Notes: generated from the sequence alone by a model not told the origin. DNA of 64,000 bases from Paeniglutamicibacter gangotriensis Lz1y (GCF_000348945.1 NZ_AOCK01000004.1:291848-355847), one strand, 5' to 3'; positions 17,066 to 28,934 are shown, counted from the stretch's first letter. Numbers and translations: made by a program.

Positions 17066-18259
17066 TTAGGAGTCCTTGCTCAGCAGCAGTGCGTCGCCTT
17101 GTCCGCCGCCTCCACACAGGCTGACTGCTGTCTTGCCGGAACCGCGTCGATTGAGCTCGAGTGCGGCAGTCAGTGCCAGACGTGCGCCCGAAGCACCGAT
17201 CGGGTGTCCCAGAGCGATCGCCCCACCATGGATATTCGTCTGTTCCAAGGGGTAGTTCAGGTCCTTGAGCGATTGGCAGGCTACGGCGCCGAAGGCCTCG
17301 TTGATTTCAATGAAGTCAAGGTCCCCGGTGCTCCACCCCTGGGTTTTTAGCGCAGCCAGAATTGAATTGGACGGCTGGGAGTGCAGAGAGTTGTCCGGTC
17401 CGGCGACCTGGCCGGCGGCGCCGATGGTCGCCAGGATCTTCAGGCCGTGCGCTTGGGCGTAGGCGCGGGAGCTGACGATGACCGCTGCTGCCCCGTCGGA
17501 GAGTGGCGAGGAGTTACCGGCGGTGATGGTGCCGTCCGTGGCGAAGGCCGGACGCAAGCCGGCGAGTGATTCAAGGGTGGTTGCCGGCCGGATGCCTTCA
17601 TCGGTATCGATGAGCAGGTCAGCGCCCTTGCGCTGCGCGATGCTGACCGGCACGATCTCCTCGGCAAAGACCCCGGAAGCGGCGGCTGCGGCGGCTCGTT
17701 GGTGTGATGCCGCGGCCACCTCGTCCTGCTGTGTACGGTTCAGTCGGAGTTCGGTGTTCTTGGTTTCGGTGCTAACCCCCATGGAATTTCCATCGAAGGC
17801 ATCGGTGAGACCGTCGTTGGCCACCGAATCGATCGCGGTGATGTTTCCGTACGTCCAGCCTTGGCGAGATCCCGGCAGTAGATGCGGAGTCTGTGACATG
17901 GATTCCTGGCCGCCAGCCACCACTACCTCTGCGTTGCCCACCCGAATGAGGCGTGCAGCATCGGTGATGGCGGCCAATCCGGAGAGACAGACCTTGTTCA
18001 ACGTGATGGCATTGACGTTCCAGCCGATACCTGCGGCAATGGAGCTTTGGCGTGCAGGATTTTGCCCGCAACCCGCTTGGACCACGTGGCCCATGATCAC
18101 TGCCTGCACGTCCTTGACCGCGACTCCGGAGCGGTCCAGAGCCCCACGGATCGCCGCAGCGCCGAGCTGTACGGCGCTGAGCGTGGCAAGTTGGCCGTTA
18201 AGGCGGCCAAAGGCGGTGCGTGCGCCGGCGAGTATGACTGCGTCACGAGGTGAGGACAT
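17066..18259 (-). CDS. Acetyl-CoA acetyltransferase (thiolase)
   Basis: A 397-residue thiolase that condenses or cleaves acetoacetyl-CoA. The nucleophile Cys91 lies in NKVCLSGL, His352 in GHPIGASG and the second Cys382 in SLCGGGGQGDAL, so the active site is complete. The segment AGGQESMSQTPHLLPGSRQGWTYGN is typical of actinobacterial acetyl-CoA acetyltransferases. ATG 18259 was chosen; a TTG 21 bases upstream is in frame. Biosynthetic or degradative direction cannot be told. It is divergent from rpoB. Confidence 0.92.
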   Translation of the reverse strand: MSSPRDAVILAGARTAFGRLNGQLATLSAVQLGAAAIRGALDRSGVAVKDVQAVIMGHVVQAGCGQNPARQSSIAAGIGWNVNAITLNKVCLSGLAAITDAARLIRVGNAEVVVAGGQESMSQTPHLLPGSRQGWTYGNITAIDSVANDGLTDAFDGNSMGVSTETKNTELRLNRTQQDEVAAASHQRAAAAAASGVFAEEIVPVSIAQRKGADLLIDTDEGIRPATTLESLAGLRPAFATDGTITAGNSSPLSDGAAAVIVSSRAYAQAHGLKILATIGAAGQVAGPDNSLHSQPSNSILAALKTQGWSTGDLDFIEINEAFGAVACQSLKDLNYPLEQTNIHGGAIALGHPIGASGARLALTAALELNRRGSGKTAVSLCGGGGQGDALLLSKDS

Positions 18260-18407
18260 GATTGAAGATCTCGCTTTCAAGGGCTGTTGTGTTTCAACGC
18301 TTGCTTCTAGACTATCGCGCTGTGCTGTGCGCCACAGCCGCTATCTCACTAGTGATGAGGATCTCCCTTATGCCCTTCCTTGGGTGGTCGGGTTGCATGG
18401 GGAGTGG

Positions 18408-18436
18408 TGGACATGGTAAGTCGCATGGTGTAACGT
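18408..18436 (+). promoter_or_regulatory. Candidate rpoB-rpoC promoter
   Basis: TGGACA (18408-18413; five of six to TTGACA), 17-base spacer, TAACGT (18431-18436, fits TANNNT). Start near 18443 would give a leader of about 125 bases. The remaining part of the 308-base divergent gap from the thiolase start to rpoB (18260-18567) shows a GGAGAT/ATCTCC inverted repeat and nothing else clear. Confidence 0.55.
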
Positions 18437-18567
18437 GGAGATTTGCGTCTTCTCTTTTCATCTCCGGCCTTCATATAGCGGTAGGCCTGCTCAGCGGTGC
18501 TGTGATCAGTAAAACTCTTCACGGGGAGACGACGCCGGAAACCTGACGGTCTGTGGAAGGATCCATC

Positions 18568-21500
18568 TTGGTCGCCTCGAGCACCTCTAACAATCAAACC
18601 GCTAGTTCGGCCCGCAGCGCGGAATATGCTGGCCGACTTTCTTTTGCAAAAATTCACGAACCACTTGACGTCCCCAATCTCTTGGCGTTGCAGACCGAGA
18701 GCTTCGACTGGCTCATCGGCAGCGAGCGCTGGAAGAACCGTCTGGCACACGCCCAGACCATTGGTGACACCAGTGTAGCCAGTGTCTCTGGCCTGGCCGA
18801 GATCTTTGAAGAGATCTCCCCGATTGAAGACTTCCAGGAGACCATGTCCCTGAGCTTCACCGAGCCGGAATTTGCGGATCCCAAGTACACCATGGCCGAG
18901 TGCAAGGACCGCGACGCAACGTACGCGGCTCCGTTGTACGTTAAGGCCGAGTTCATGAACAACAACACGGGCGAAATCAAGCAACAGACCGTGTTCATGG
19001 GCGATTTCCCGCTGATGACCGACAAGGGCACCTTCATCATCAACGGCACCGAGCGTGTCGTGGTGTCACAGCTCGTTCGTTCTCCCGGCGCCTACTTCGA
19101 GCGCACCCCGGACAAGACCAGTGACAAGGACATCTTCACCGCGAAGATCATCCCGTCGCGTGGTGCCTGGTTCGAACTCGAAATCGACAAGCGCGACCAG
19201 GTCGGCGTCCGCCTCGACCGCAAGCGTAAGCAGTCGGTCACGGTCCTGTTGAAGGCCCTTGGCTGGAGCGAAGGCCGCATCCTCGAGGAGTTCGGACAGT
19301 ACGACTCGATCCGCGCCACCTTGGAGAAGGACACCACCGATACCCAGGAAGAAGCACTCCTGGATATCTACCGTAAGCTCCGCCCGGGCGAGCCGCCGAC
19401 AGTCGATGCCGCACAGGCATTGCTGAACAACCTCTACTTTGAGGCCAAGCGCTACGACCTGGCCAAGGTTGGTCGTTACAAGATCAACCGCAAGCTTGGC
19501 GTCGATACACCGCTGAACAGCCCCGACGCCTCGGTGCTGAACATCGATGACATCGTCGCAATGATCAAGTTCCTGGTCGCGCTGCACGCCGGCGATAAGA
19601 CCACCCCGGGCATCCGCAACGGCAAGCCCGTCGACTTGACCGTGAGCGTCGATGACATCGACCATTTCGGAAACCGTCGCATCCGCGCCGTTGGCGAATT
19701 GATCGAGAACCAGATCCGCACGGGCCTGTCCCGTATGGAGCGTGTTGTACGTGAGCGTATGACCACTCAGGACGTCGAAGCAATCACTCCGCAGACGCTG
19801 ATCAACATCCGTCCGGTTGTTGCAGCGATCAAGGAGTTCTTCGGAACTTCGCAGCTCTCGCAGTTCATGGACCAGAACAACCCGCTGGCCGGTCTGACGC
19901 ACAAGCGTCGTCTTTCCGCGCTGGGCCCGGGCGGTCTGTCCCGTGACCGTGCAGGCATGGAAGTCCGAGACGTTCACCCGTCCCACTACGGACGTATGTG
20001 CCCCATTGAGACCCCTGAAGGACCGAACATTGGTCTGATCGGCTCGTTGGCTACCTACGGTCGCATCAACGCCTTCGGCTTCATCGAAACCCCGTACCGC
20101 CAGGTCATCAACGGCCAGGTCACCGGTCAGATCGATTACTTGACCGCCGATGATGAGCTGGACCACTTCATTGCACAGGCTAACGCCCCGCTGAGCGAGG
20201 ATGGCCACTTCATTGAAGAAGGCGTTCTGGTTCGTGAAAAGGGCGGCGGCGGCGAGCCCGTCATCGCCGAGCCGGGCGAAATCGCCTACATGGACGTTTC
20301 CCCGCGCCAGATGGTTTCTGTGGCAACTGCCCTGATTCCGTTCCTCGAGCACGACGATGCTAACCGCGCCCTCATGGGTGCGAACATGCAGCGTCAGGCC
20401 GTGCCGTTGTTGGCCTCCGAGTCCCCACTTGTGGGCACCGGCATGGAGAAGTTCGCGGCGGTGGATGCTGGCGACTCCGTCATTGCCACCGCCGGCGGCG
20501 TCGTCTCCGAGGTCTCGGCCGACCTGGTCACCGTCATGAACGACGACGGCACCGAGGCTGCTTACCCGATCATGAAGTTTGCTCGCTCGAACCAGGGCAA
20601 CGCATACAACCAGCGCGTGATGGTCTCCGAAGGCGATCGGGTTGACTACAACTCGATCATCGCCGACGGCCCGTCCACGGACAAGGGCGAGCTCGCCCTG
20701 GGCAAGAACCTCCTCGTGGCGTTCATGTCCTGGGAAGGGCACAACTTCGAGGATGCGATCATTCTGTCGCAGCGCATGGTCTCTGACGATGTGCTCACCT
20801 CGATCCACATCGAAGAGCACGAAGTCGATGCCCGCGACACCAAGCTTGGTGCCGAGGAAATCACCCGCGACATCCCGAACGTCTCCGAGGAGATCTTGGC
20901 GCAGCTCGACGAGCGCGGCATCATCCACATCGGTGCCGAGGTTGAGGCCGGCGACGTCCTCGTTGGCCGTGTCACGCCCAAGGGCGAGACCGAGCTGACC
21001 CCGGAAGAGCGCCTGCTGCGCGCGATCTTCGGTGAGAAGTCCCGCGAAGTTCGCGATACTTCCCTGAAGGTTCCGCACGGTGAGTCCGGCGTGGTCATCG
21101 GTGTTCGCATCTTCGATCGCGACAACGACGACGATCTGCCTCCGGGCGTCAACCAGCTGGTCCGCGTGTACGTGGCCCAGAAGCGCAAGATCACCAATGG
21201 TGACAAGCTTGCCGGCCGCCACGGTAACAAGGGCGTCATCTCCAAGATCCTTCCGATCGAAGATATGCCGTTCTTGGAAGACGGTACCCCCGTCGACATC
21301 GTGTTGAACCCGTTGGGCGTCCCGGGCCGTATGAACGTCGGCCAGGTCCTGGAAATTCACCTGGGCTGGGCCGCGAAGCAGGGTTGGAAGATCGAGGGCG
21401 AGCCCGAGTGGATCAAGAACCTGCCGGCACTGCCGCGCGAGGTCGAGTCCACGACCGTCTCCACCCCGGTATTCGATGGTGCCTCGGAAGACGAGATTCG

Positions 21501-22074
21501 CGGACTGCTGGACCACACCGCGGTGACCCGTGATGGTGTCCGGTTGGTCGGCAACTCCGGCAAGGCCAAGATGTTCGATGGCCGCTCCGGCGAGCCGTTC
21601 CCGGATCCTGTATCCATTGGCTACATGTACATCTTGAAGCTCCACCACCTGGTGGACGACAAGATCCACGCCCGCTCCACCGGCCCGTACTCCATGATCA
21701 CCCAGCAGCCGCTGGGTGGTAAGGCACAGTTCGGTGGCCAGCGCTTCGGTGAGATGGAAGTGTGGGCCCTGGAGGCCTACGGTGCCGCCTACACCCTGCA
21801 GGAACTGCTCACGATCAAGTCGGATGACATCCACGGTCGTGTGAAGGTCTACGAGGCGATTGTTAAGGGCGAGAACATCCCGGAGCCTGGCGTTCCGGAA
21901 TCGTTCAAGGTCCTGATCAAGGAAATGCAGTCGTTGTGCCTGAACGTCGAGGTCCTCGGAACCGACGGTCAGACCATCGAAATGCGAGACTCGGACGAAG
22001 AAGTCTTCCGGGCAGCGGAAGAACTCGGCATCGATCTTTCCAGGTCGGAACCGAACTCCGTCGAAGAGGTTTAG
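18568..22074 (+). CDS. rpoB: DNA-directed RNA polymerase subunit beta
   Basis: A 1168-residue beta subunit of normal actinobacterial length. The rifampicin-pocket region (about residues 424-460) reads [32 protein letters not shown] in sequence, with Asp, His and Ser at the classic resistance sites all wild type. The C-terminal [18 protein letters not shown] and [24 protein letters not shown] segments are intact. The TTG at 18568 is preferred because GGAAGGA lies six bases upstream; a GTG at 18553 would add five residues. It is followed by rpoC. Confidence 0.97.
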   Translation: MVASSTSNNQTASSARSAEYAGRLSFAKIHEPLDVPNLLALQTESFDWLIGSERWKNRLAHAQTIGDTSVASVSGLAEIFEEISPIEDFQETMSLSFTEPEFADPKYTMAECKDRDATYAAPLYVKAEFMNNNTGEIKQQTVFMGDFPLMTDKGTFIINGTERVVVSQLVRSPGAYFERTPDKTSDKDIFTAKIIPSRGAWFELEIDKRDQVGVRLDRKRKQSVTVLLKALGWSEGRILEEFGQYDSIRATLEKDTTDTQEEALLDIYRKLRPGEPPTVDAAQALLNNLYFEAKRYDLAKVGRYKINRKLGVDTPLNSPDASVLNIDDIVAMIKFLVALHAGDKTTPGIRNGKPVDLTVSVDDIDHFGNRRIRAVGELIENQIRTGLSRMERVVRERMTTQDVEAITPQTLINIRPVVAAIKEFFGTSQLSQFMDQNNPLAGLTHKRRLSALGPGGLSRDRAGMEVRDVHPSHYGRMCPIETPEGPNIGLIGSLATYGRINAFGFIETPYRQVINGQVTGQIDYLTADDELDHFIAQANAPLSEDGHFIEEGVLVREKGGGGEPVIAEPGEIAYMDVSPRQMVSVATALIPFLEHDDANRALMGANMQRQAVPLLASESPLVGTGMEKFAAVDAGDSVIATAGGVVSEVSADLVTVMNDDGTEAAYPIMKFARSNQGNAYNQRVMVSEGDRVDYNSIIADGPSTDKGELALGKNLLVAFMSWEGHNFEDAIILSQRMVSDDVLTSIHIEEHEVDARDTKLGAEEITRDIPNVSEEILAQLDERGIIHIGAEVEAGDVLVGRVTPKGETELTPEERLLRAIFGEKSREVRDTSLKVPHGESGVVIGVRIFDRDNDDDLPPGVNQLVRVYVAQKRKITNGDKLAGRHGNKGVISKILPIEDMPFLEDGTPVDIVLNPLGVPGRMNVGQVLEIHLGWAAKQGWKIEGEPEWIKNLPALPREVESTTVSTPVFDGASEDEIRGLLDHTAVTRDGVRLVGNSGKAKMFDGRSGEPFPDPVSIGYMYILKLHHLVDDKIHARSTGPYSMITQQPLGGKAQFGGQRFGEMEVWALEAYGAAYTLQELLTIKSDDIHGRVKVYEAIVKGENIPEPGVPESFKVLIKEMQSLCLNVEVLGTDGQTIEMRDSDEEVFRAAEELGIDLSRSEPNSVEEV

Positions 22075-22091
22075 TTCCGCGCAGTGGCCTT

Positions 22092-22146
22092 CCGTGCTTT
22101 CGGGGGCGGGCACCGGCAACACCGGTCAGTCCGCCCCGAGCACGGG
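22092..22146 (+). other. Strong hairpin between rpoB and rpoC
   Basis: CCGTGCT / AGCACGG flank inner stems CGGGGGCGG / CCGCCCCG and ACCGG / CCGGT. No T-run follows, so it is more likely an RNA-processing or mRNA-stability element than a terminator. Confidence 0.6.
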
Positions 22147-22263
22147 ACCACGGCACACGAACTGGATTTCTTTCAGACCCAACGGTGGGCGTCGATCCGC
22201 ATGGACCGGCAATTCACCCACCACATTAGACTTCAGAGAACTTAGAAGAGAGATAAGGACCAT

Positions 22264-25200
22264 ATGTCCAGCGAATCCTCATTCGGCCTCATGCGCATCG
22301 GCCTGGCAACTGCGGACGAGATCCGCGGGTGGAGCTACGGCGAGGTAAAGAAGCCCGAAACCATCAACTACCGCACACTCAAGCCGGAAAAGGACGGTCT
22401 TTTCTGCGAAAAGATCTTCGGTCCCACCCGTGACTGGGAGTGCAACTGCGGCAAGTACAAGCGTGTGCGTTTCAAGGGCATCATTTGCGAACGCTGTGGT
22501 GTCGAAGTTACCCGCGCCAAGGTACGTCGTGAACGCATGGGTCACATCGAGCTCGCCGCTCCAGTGACCCACATCTGGTACTTCAAGGGCGTTCCCTCGC
22601 GCTTGGGCTACCTGCTTGACCTGGCTCCGAAGGATCTTGAGAAGATCATTTACTTCGCCGCCTACATGGTCACCGCCGTTGATGAAGAGCGTCGTCACGC
22701 CGAGCTGCCAAACCTCCAGGCTCAGCACGATCTGGAACGTAAGCAGCTGGTTGATACCCGCGACTCCGACATTGCCGCCATTGCCCGTGAACTCGAGGAC
22801 CAGCTTGCTGCCCTCGAAGCCGCAGGTGCCAAGGCAGCAGAGAAGAAGAAGACCCGCGACCTCGCGGACAAGACGATGGCCCAGGTGCGTAAGCGCGCCG
22901 ACGCCGATATCGAGCGTCTTGACCAGGTCTGGGACCGTTTCAAGAACCTGAAGGTCGCTGACCTTGAGGGTGATGAAGGCCTGTTCCGTTCGCTGCGCGA
23001 ACGCTACGGACTGTACTTCGAGGGCTCCATGGGCGCCGAAGCCATCAAGAAGCGTCTCGAGTCTTTCGACATGGAAGCAGAAGCGGAGATCCTCCGCGAG
23101 ATCATTGAGAACGGTAAGGGCCAGCGCAAGACGCGTGCCCTGAAGCGCCTCAAGGTCGTCAACGCCTTCCTGACCACGACCAACTCCCCGTTGGGCATGG
23201 TCCTGGACGCCGTTCCGGTGATCCCGCCGGAGCTTCGCCCGATGGTACAGCTGGACGGTGGCCGCTTTGCGACCTCCGACCTCAACGACCTGTACCGCCG
23301 CGTGATCAACCGCAACAACCGCCTCAAGCGTTTGTTGGATCTGGGCGCGCCGGAAATCATCGTGAACAACGAAAAGCGCATGCTGCAGGAAGCTGTTGAC
23401 TCGCTCTTCGATAACGGTCGTCGTGGCCGTCCGGTGACCGGTCCGGGTAACCGTCCGCTGAAGTCCCTGAGCGACATGCTCAAGGGCAAGCAGGGACGCT
23501 TCCGCCAGAACCTCCTCGGCAAGCGTGTTGACTACTCGGGCCGTTCGGTCATCGTGGTTGGCCCGCAGCTGAAGCTGCACCAGTGTGGTCTGCCTAAGCA
23601 GATGGCTCTGGAGCTCTTCAAGCCGTTCGTGATGAAGCGCCTGGTTGACCTCAACCACGCACAGAACATCAAGAGCGCCAAGCGTATGGTCGAGCGTTAC
23701 CGCCCGCAGGTTTGGGATGTTCTCGAAGAGATCATCACCGAGCACCCGGTGCTGCTTAACCGTGCACCTACCCTGCACCGTTTGGGCATCCAGGCGTTCG
23801 AACCTCAGCTGGTTGAAGGTAAGGCCCTTCAGCTGCACCCGCTGGTTTGTGCCGCATTCAACGCTGACTTCGACGGTGACCAGATGGCAGTACACCTGCC
23901 GCTGAGCCCCGAAGCTCAGGCCGAGGCCCGGATCTTGATGCTCTCGAGCAACAACATCCTCAAGCCTTCGGATGGTCGCCCGGTTGCCCTGCCTTCGCAG
24001 GACATGATCATTGGTCTGCACCACTTGACCACCAAGCGTCTCGACGAGAAGGGCGCCGGTCGTGCGTTCTCCTCGGCGGCCGAAGCCATCATGGCGATGG
24101 ACCGCGGCGAGCTGCACCTGAACTCGCCGGTCAAGATCCGTGTGTCGGGCTTCGTCCCGTCCGCTGATCAGCCGGCTCCGGAAGGCTGGGTTGAGGGCGC
24201 CGATGCGCTCATCGATACCTCGCTGGGACAGGTCATGTTCAATGAGACACTGCCGTCGGACTACCCGTGGGTTGAGCGCGTTGCTGGTAAGGATGCGCTC
24301 TCGGACATCGTCAACGACTTGGCCGAGCGTTACCCGAAGGTTGTTACCGCGGCAACGCTGGATAACCTGAAGGACGCTGGCTTCAAGTGGGCTACCCGCT
24401 CGGGTATCACCGTGGCCATCTCCGACATCACCTCGAACATGGACAAGACTGCAATTCTTGCCCCGTACGAGATCAAGGCAACTCGCGTCCAGTCGCAGTA
24501 CGACAAGGGCCTGATTGCCGACTCGGAGCGTCGTCAGGACCTGATCGACATCTGGACCAAGGCAACCGATGAGGTTGCTGCGGCGATGCAGGCAGGCATG
24601 GAAGAGTTGAACACCATTAACCGCATGGTGACTTCCAAGGCTCGTGGTAACTGGCTGCAGTTGCGCCAGATTGCCGGTATCCGTGGTCTGGTGTCCAACC
24701 CTAAGGGCGAGATCATCCCGCGTCCGATCAAGTCTTCCTACCGTGAAGGCCTGTCGGTTCTCGAGTACTTCATCGCGACCCACGGTGCCCGTAAGGGCCT
24801 GGCGGATACCGCGCTGAAGACCGCCAACTCGGGTTACTTGACCCGTCGTCTGGTGGACGTCTCGCAGGATGTCATCGTTCGCGAACAGGACTGCGGCACG
24901 AGCCGTGGCCTGAACGTGCCGATCGCCTACACCGACGAGATCGGTACCGTGCGTATGCACGAAACGGTCGAGAACTCGGCGTACACCCGTACGTTGGCCA
25001 CTGACGTGACCGACGCCTCGGGCAAGGTACTGGCAAGCGGCGGATCTGACGTGGGTGACGTGGTCATCGACGAACTGTTCGCAGCCGGTGTCACCGATAT
25101 CAAGGTCCGCTCCGTGCTGACCTGTGAGTCGGCAGTCGGAACCTGTGCACTTTGCTACGGCCGTTCGTTGGCCAGTGGCAAGACGGTGGACATTGGTGAG

Positions 25201-26157
25201 GCAGTGGGCATTATTGCCGCACAGTCCATTGGTGAGCCAGGTACCCAGCTGACCATGCGTACCTTCCACACCGGTGGCGCTGCCTCCGCGGAAGATATCA
25301 CCCAGGGTCTGCCCCGTATCCAGGAGCTCTTCGAGGCACGTACCCCCAAGGGTGTTGCCCCGATCTCCGAGGTTGCAGGACGCGTGACCATCGAGGACTC
25401 CGAGAAGCAGCTGCGCATCGTGATCACTCCGGACAACGGCGACGAAGAAATCGCCTACCCGGTGTTGCGTCGTGCACGTCTGTTGGTTATCGAGGGCGAA
25501 TCCGTCACCGTTGGCCAGCAGCTTGTTGCCGGTGCTATCGATCCGAAGCAGGTACTGCGAGTTCTTGGCCCGCGTGAGGCGCAGAAGTTCCTCGTTCGCG
25601 AAGTCCAGGAGGTCTACCAGTCCCAGGGCGTGGGCATCCACGATAAGCACGTGGAAGTCATCGTCCGCCAGATGCTGCGTCGCATCACCGTCATCGAGTC
25701 GGGCGAAACCGACTTGCTGCCGGGCGAGCTTGCAGACAAGGCACGTTTCCAGTCGGAGAACCGCAAGGCTGTCTCCGAGGGCAAGCGTCCGGCCTCCGGT
25801 CGTGACGAGCTGATGGGTATTACCAAGGCTTCCTTGGCTACCGATTCCTGGCTCTCGGCTGCATCCTTCCAGGAGACCACGCGTGTCCTGACCCAGGCCG
25901 CAATGGAAGGCAAGTCCGATCCATTGCTCGGCCTGAAGGAAAACGTGATCATCGGTAAGCTGATCCCGGCCGGTACCGGTCTGGATCGCTACACCCAGGT
26001 GAACGTGGAACCGACCGAGGCAGCGAAGGCTTCGCTGTTCACCGGCCAGTCCGCATTCTCCACTGGCATGGACTACGAAGGTTTGGAGCCGGGCCTGAGC
26101 CCGGAATTCCATGCCATCGCCATGGATGACTACGATCTGGGCAGCGATTTTCGCTAA
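22264..26157 (+). CDS. rpoC: DNA-directed RNA polymerase subunit beta-prime
   Basis: A 1297-residue beta-prime, the usual actinobacterial size. The N-terminal zinc ribbon has Cys60, Cys62, Cys75 and Cys78. The catalytic [12 protein letters not shown] (three Mg-binding Asp) lies near residue 535, and the second zinc site is the [13 protein letters not shown] region with [21 protein letters not shown] after it. A coiled, charged insertion near residues 150-230 ([19 protein letters not shown] region) is the actinobacterial-type lineage insertion. AAGGA precedes the ATG. Confidence 0.98.
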   Translation: MSSESSFGLMRIGLATADEIRGWSYGEVKKPETINYRTLKPEKDGLFCEKIFGPTRDWECNCGKYKRVRFKGIICERCGVEVTRAKVRRERMGHIELAAPVTHIWYFKGVPSRLGYLLDLAPKDLEKIIYFAAYMVTAVDEERRHAELPNLQAQHDLERKQLVDTRDSDIAAIARELEDQLAALEAAGAKAAEKKKTRDLADKTMAQVRKRADADIERLDQVWDRFKNLKVADLEGDEGLFRSLRERYGLYFEGSMGAEAIKKRLESFDMEAEAEILREIIENGKGQRKTRALKRLKVVNAFLTTTNSPLGMVLDAVPVIPPELRPMVQLDGGRFATSDLNDLYRRVINRNNRLKRLLDLGAPEIIVNNEKRMLQEAVDSLFDNGRRGRPVTGPGNRPLKSLSDMLKGKQGRFRQNLLGKRVDYSGRSVIVVGPQLKLHQCGLPKQMALELFKPFVMKRLVDLNHAQNIKSAKRMVERYRPQVWDVLEEIITEHPVLLNRAPTLHRLGIQAFEPQLVEGKALQLHPLVCAAFNADFDGDQMAVHLPLSPEAQAEARILMLSSNNILKPSDGRPVALPSQDMIIGLHHLTTKRLDEKGAGRAFSSAAEAIMAMDRGELHLNSPVKIRVSGFVPSADQPAPEGWVEGADALIDTSLGQVMFNETLPSDYPWVERVAGKDALSDIVNDLAERYPKVVTAATLDNLKDAGFKWATRSGITVAISDITSNMDKTAILAPYEIKATRVQSQYDKGLIADSERRQDLIDIWTKATDEVAAAMQAGMEELNTINRMVTSKARGNWLQLRQIAGIRGLVSNPKGEIIPRPIKSSYREGLSVLEYFIATHGARKGLADTALKTANSGYLTRRLVDVSQDVIVREQDCGTSRGLNVPIAYTDEIGTVRMHETVENSAYTRTLATDVTDASGKVLASGGSDVGDVVIDELFAAGVTDIKVRSVLTCESAVGTCALCYGRSLASGKTVDIGEAVGIIAAQSIGEPGTQLTMRTFHTGGAASAEDITQGLPRIQELFEARTPKGVAPISEVAGRVTIEDSEKQLRIVITPDNGDEEIAYPVLRRARLLVIEGESVTVGQQLVAGAIDPKQVLRVLGPREAQKFLVREVQEVYQSQGVGIHDKHVEVIVRQMLRRITVIESGETDLLPGELADKARFQSENRKAVSEGKRPASGRDELMGITKASLATDSWLSAASFQETTRVLTQAAMEGKSDPLLGLKENVIIGKLIPAGTGLDRYTQVNVEPTEAAKASLFTGQSAFSTGMDYEGLEPGLSPEFHAIAMDDYDLGSDFR

Positions 26158-26164
26158 GGCGTAA

Positions 26165-26197
26165 GGGCAGTTGACCGACCGCGTCGGTCGACTGCCC
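26165..26197 (+). other. First hairpin after rpoC
   Basis: A 15-pair stem with one wobble (26165-26179 with 26183-26197) begins eight bases after the rpoC stop. It lacks a T-run and precedes the true terminator, so it may protect the mRNA 3' end or assist termination. Confidence 0.6.
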
Positions 26198-26206
26198 CCG
26201 CAACAG

Positions 26207-26277
26207 AAGCCGGCCCGTGCCGTGCTTCCCGTACCTCGCAGGAGGAATAGGGAAGTGCGGTGCGGGCCGGCTTTTTT
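26207..26277 (+). terminator. Terminator of rpoB-rpoC
   Basis: Long inverted repeat whose outer 11 bases AAGCCGGCCCG / CGGGCCGGCTT are perfect, with further pairing inside (GTGCTTCCC / GGGAAGTGC), followed by TTTTTTG. Confidence 0.92.
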
Positions 26278-26660
26278 GTGTTCAGCTTTGCCAGAATGAC
26301 CACGGCGTGAAAACGACTGCCTTCAGGCCTAGGAACCATGTCCCAAAGACTGGGCAGCAGACCGCCGGACAAAGAGTCCCATACTAGAAGATCAGTCTCC
26401 TGGATGCGGGGACTTTTTAGGCACGGTAAGGTGGCAGGCCGGGATCTTGCTTGCTTTGGAGGCATCCGCCGCACCAAGGGGCATCAAACAAGCATGAATA
26501 CTACTTGTTCTATCCTCTAGTAGATTTACCGCATGGGTTAGCTTATTCCCCGGGAGAGAGCCGCATACCGACGTTCATTCCCGGCGTCGCCCGGATGCTC
26601 GACGACAAGAAGTCTGAACTTGGCCAAGGTCGTGTAGGGGTGGGCTGATGGTCCTACGAA
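26278..26660. other. Intergenic stretch with an isolated terminator-like hairpin
   Basis: 383 bases between the rpoC terminator and the end of the convergent HNH gene, without a recognisable gene. AGTCTCC (26394-26400) and GGGGACT (26408-26414) form a short stem followed by a T-run on the plus strand, which could end an unannotated transcript. Confidence 0.4.
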
Positions 26661-28430
26661 TCAGGCTGCGATTGCTGCCTTGGGATGAAAGATCCAATTG
26701 CGGCGCGGTCGCTGTTCCGGATCCAGGGCCCTGTTTTGAAGCACGTAGGGAATCGAATCGATGACCACGATCTTGAAATGACCGGCATGGAAAGATGCAT
26801 GGCATATGGGGCACAAGAGTGCAGAATTTGACAGATTGGTCTCGCCGCCGAGATACCAAGGTTGGATATGGTTCGCCTCGCAGCGGTGGGCAGCCATCGT
26901 ACAACCGGGATTGATGCATCCTTTGTCGCGCAGGAGCATAGCTCGGCGTTGCGCCCGGCTGAAGAATCGCTGCTTTCGTCCAAGGTCTAATGGTTGCGAT
27001 GCGGTGCCCAGAACGGCAGGGATGACGTTGGCGGTGGCGGCGAGCTTTCGCGCGAATCCTGGAGAGACCAAATGGTTGTGGCTGGTGACACCTGGTTGGT
27101 CGCTCGTCCCGATCAATGTATCCAGTGGAATCGTGACGATCATTTCCAGCATTGGAGGCTTGGGGAGAGTCCGGTCGGATTCGCCGTCGCTGAATCGTCG
27201 TACCGAATCAAGGAAGTACTGCAACAAGCTCCTGCCCTTCTCCCGTTGACGCGCTTCTGCAAGTGATTCTCCGGGTAACGGAACCGGCCCGGGAAGCTCG
27301 ATTAGTCCGGGGTCGGTTTTTGCGATGTTTGTGAAGCCTTCCACCGGTATTTGATCTGGTGGGGTGTTGGGGTCGATGGCCCAAGCGGGGATTGGAGCCG
27401 GTGCGTCAGGAGCATCTGCGAAGTCCGGGATGGGAAGCTCTGGTTGCGCGGTGGCTGTGGGTTCCTTGGCACGTGCCGTGGCGACGTCGACGGGATTGCC
27501 GAATTGCGAATGAGGATTGGCCAATTGGTCGGACACTGAGGTGAGCAGCTCGTGCCCCTCGACGCCGGTGCAAATCTCCCAAATAAACCCACGGATCTGC
27601 TTGCCCTTGTACTGAAGCCCGAAATTGGCCTCCATCTGTGCTTCGCTACGTTCTAGTGCCCCGGCGTCTAGCTGCGCTTCGATGAGTTTGAAGAGCTGAC
27701 CGGTTCCGGATTGGTTTCGGGCAACCAAGGACTCGGCGACTTGCTCCTCGACGCGGGCGGCAGTTTCCTGGGGATTGGGCTGGGCCGCTATACCCGGTTG
27801 TAGGGTTGCCATTCTGCGGGCAGCGTTGGCGACCTGCTGAGGGTCGGCGGTGCCGTCGTGGAATACCGTGGCCAGCTGTCCGAAGCGAGGCTCGATGGTG
27901 GCGCCGTTGAAGCCGCGACGCGGCACCAGCAGGTCCCTGGTGGTGATTCGATGTTTGGCCTGAGCATGGGAAAGGTGCAGCTGGTCCTTGGCCACATCGG
28001 TGCCGTTCTTGAATAGCATCTTGGTGCCGGGGGAGTAACGCTGGTCGGCAGGTAGGGCGATCTCGCCTTCGATGAATTCGTTCAGGTGAGTGTGGATCCT
28101 GTGCACCTGGGTGAGTGGCTCTTCCTTCAGCGTATGTGCGTCGGAATCCTCCAACATTCCTGCGGCAATGATCTGGGCGCGGCCGATCGTTCTGGCGAGG
28201 TCCTCGGTGAGGAGGGCCAGAAGTACGGCCCGAACGGGCGAGGGGCCGGCCGCGGCCGCTAGATCGTCCAAAAGTGATGTGAGCATCGGATTGAGAATAG
28301 CGAGCAGGCGAAACGGATCGTCCACGTGGTCTACGGATACCGTTGTATCCGTACCTTCCGTGGTGGACGGCGCCAAGGATTGGTGGAGTCCATCCAACCC
28401 GTCGCTAGCGAATGCTGCCAGTGTTCTCAT
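26661..28430 (-). CDS. DUF222 (13E12 family) protein with C-terminal HNH endonuclease domain
   Basis: A 589-residue protein of the actinobacterial 13E12-repeat/DUF222 family. The helical DUF222 part covers about residues 35-430. The HNH nuclease near the C-terminus reads CINPGC-(6)-CEANHIQPW then TNLSNSALLCPICHASFH, with the zinc Cys pairs and the catalytic His of NHI and the final CxxxFH intact. These genes are often multicopy in actinobacteria and their function is unclear; some authors regard them as mobile or defence-related. The start is uncertain: ATG 28430 or ATG 28496, 22 codons earlier. It lies between rpoC and rpsL, opposite to both. Confidence 0.85.
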   Translation of the reverse strand: MRTLAAFASDGLDGLHQSLAPSTTEGTDTTVSVDHVDDPFRLLAILNPMLTSLLDDLAAAAGPSPVRAVLLALLTEDLARTIGRAQIIAAGMLEDSDAHTLKEEPLTQVHRIHTHLNEFIEGEIALPADQRYSPGTKMLFKNGTDVAKDQLHLSHAQAKHRITTRDLLVPRRGFNGATIEPRFGQLATVFHDGTADPQQVANAARRMATLQPGIAAQPNPQETAARVEEQVAESLVARNQSGTGQLFKLIEAQLDAGALERSEAQMEANFGLQYKGKQIRGFIWEICTGVEGHELLTSVSDQLANPHSQFGNPVDVATARAKEPTATAQPELPIPDFADAPDAPAPIPAWAIDPNTPPDQIPVEGFTNIAKTDPGLIELPGPVPLPGESLAEARQREKGRSLLQYFLDSVRRFSDGESDRTLPKPPMLEMIVTIPLDTLIGTSDQPGVTSHNHLVSPGFARKLAATANVIPAVLGTASQPLDLGRKQRFFSRAQRRAMLLRDKGCINPGCTMAAHRCEANHIQPWYLGGETNLSNSALLCPICHASFHAGHFKIVVIDSIPYVLQNRALDPEQRPRRNWIFHPKAAIAA

Positions 28431-28934
28431 GTGTCCACCATGGACCCCTGAAGGCCTCGAAAACCGGGGAACGGAAAATTGTGGATAACTTTTCATGAAT
28501 TCTGGTGTCTTCCGGCCGAGTGGGCGGTGGGCAAACGGTGCGATCTAGGCGAGCTGCCAGCCAAATTAAGTGATCTGCATTTCAGCGTGATGCCACGTGA
28601 GGTGCCCGGTGATCGGCCGTAAGAGCGGAATTACGGGGCGCATTGGTCCGCCGTCCCTGCTCGGTAGCGTGGCAGCATGGTTTTCGGGGCACGCGCAGGT
28701 AACGGCAGTGTCAAGGGCATCGCAAAGTGCGTGCTAAGCTTGAGCTAATTGTTTTTCATGTGTGGCAAATGGACACGGTCCGGGTTGCGGGTAGGTTGCG
28801 CAACAGATGCCACATTTTCGCACGCCTAGGGTCAAATCCGAAGTCGCTGTGATGAAACGACTATAAACGCAGCGTCTCCAATGCAGTTTGATTGTGGGTG
28901 GCGCCGCAGAACAAAGAAATCGGAGGACACGAAA
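28431..28934. other. Upstream region and leader of the str operon
   Basis: About 500 bases between the HNH gene and rpsL. TAAGCT (28735-28740) fits a -10 element, which would give a leader near 190 bases, but no convincing -35 lies at the right distance. No gene was seen. Confidence 0.4.

Noticed and set aside
17989..17991. Unusual Leu after the thiolase nucleophile Cys (NKVCLSGL instead of the textbook Gly)
   Set aside because: This form is common in actinobacterial acetyl-CoA acetyltransferases, so it is not an anomaly.
19840..19950. Possible rifampicin-resistance change in rpoB
   Set aside because: The Asp, His and Ser at the classic sites are wild type.
19066..26112. Open frames of about 1,018 and 1,277 codons on the strand opposite rpoB and rpoC
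   Set aside because: They exactly mirror the coding phase of the sense genes, a known side effect of high-GC codon use. They lack ribosome sites and family motifs.
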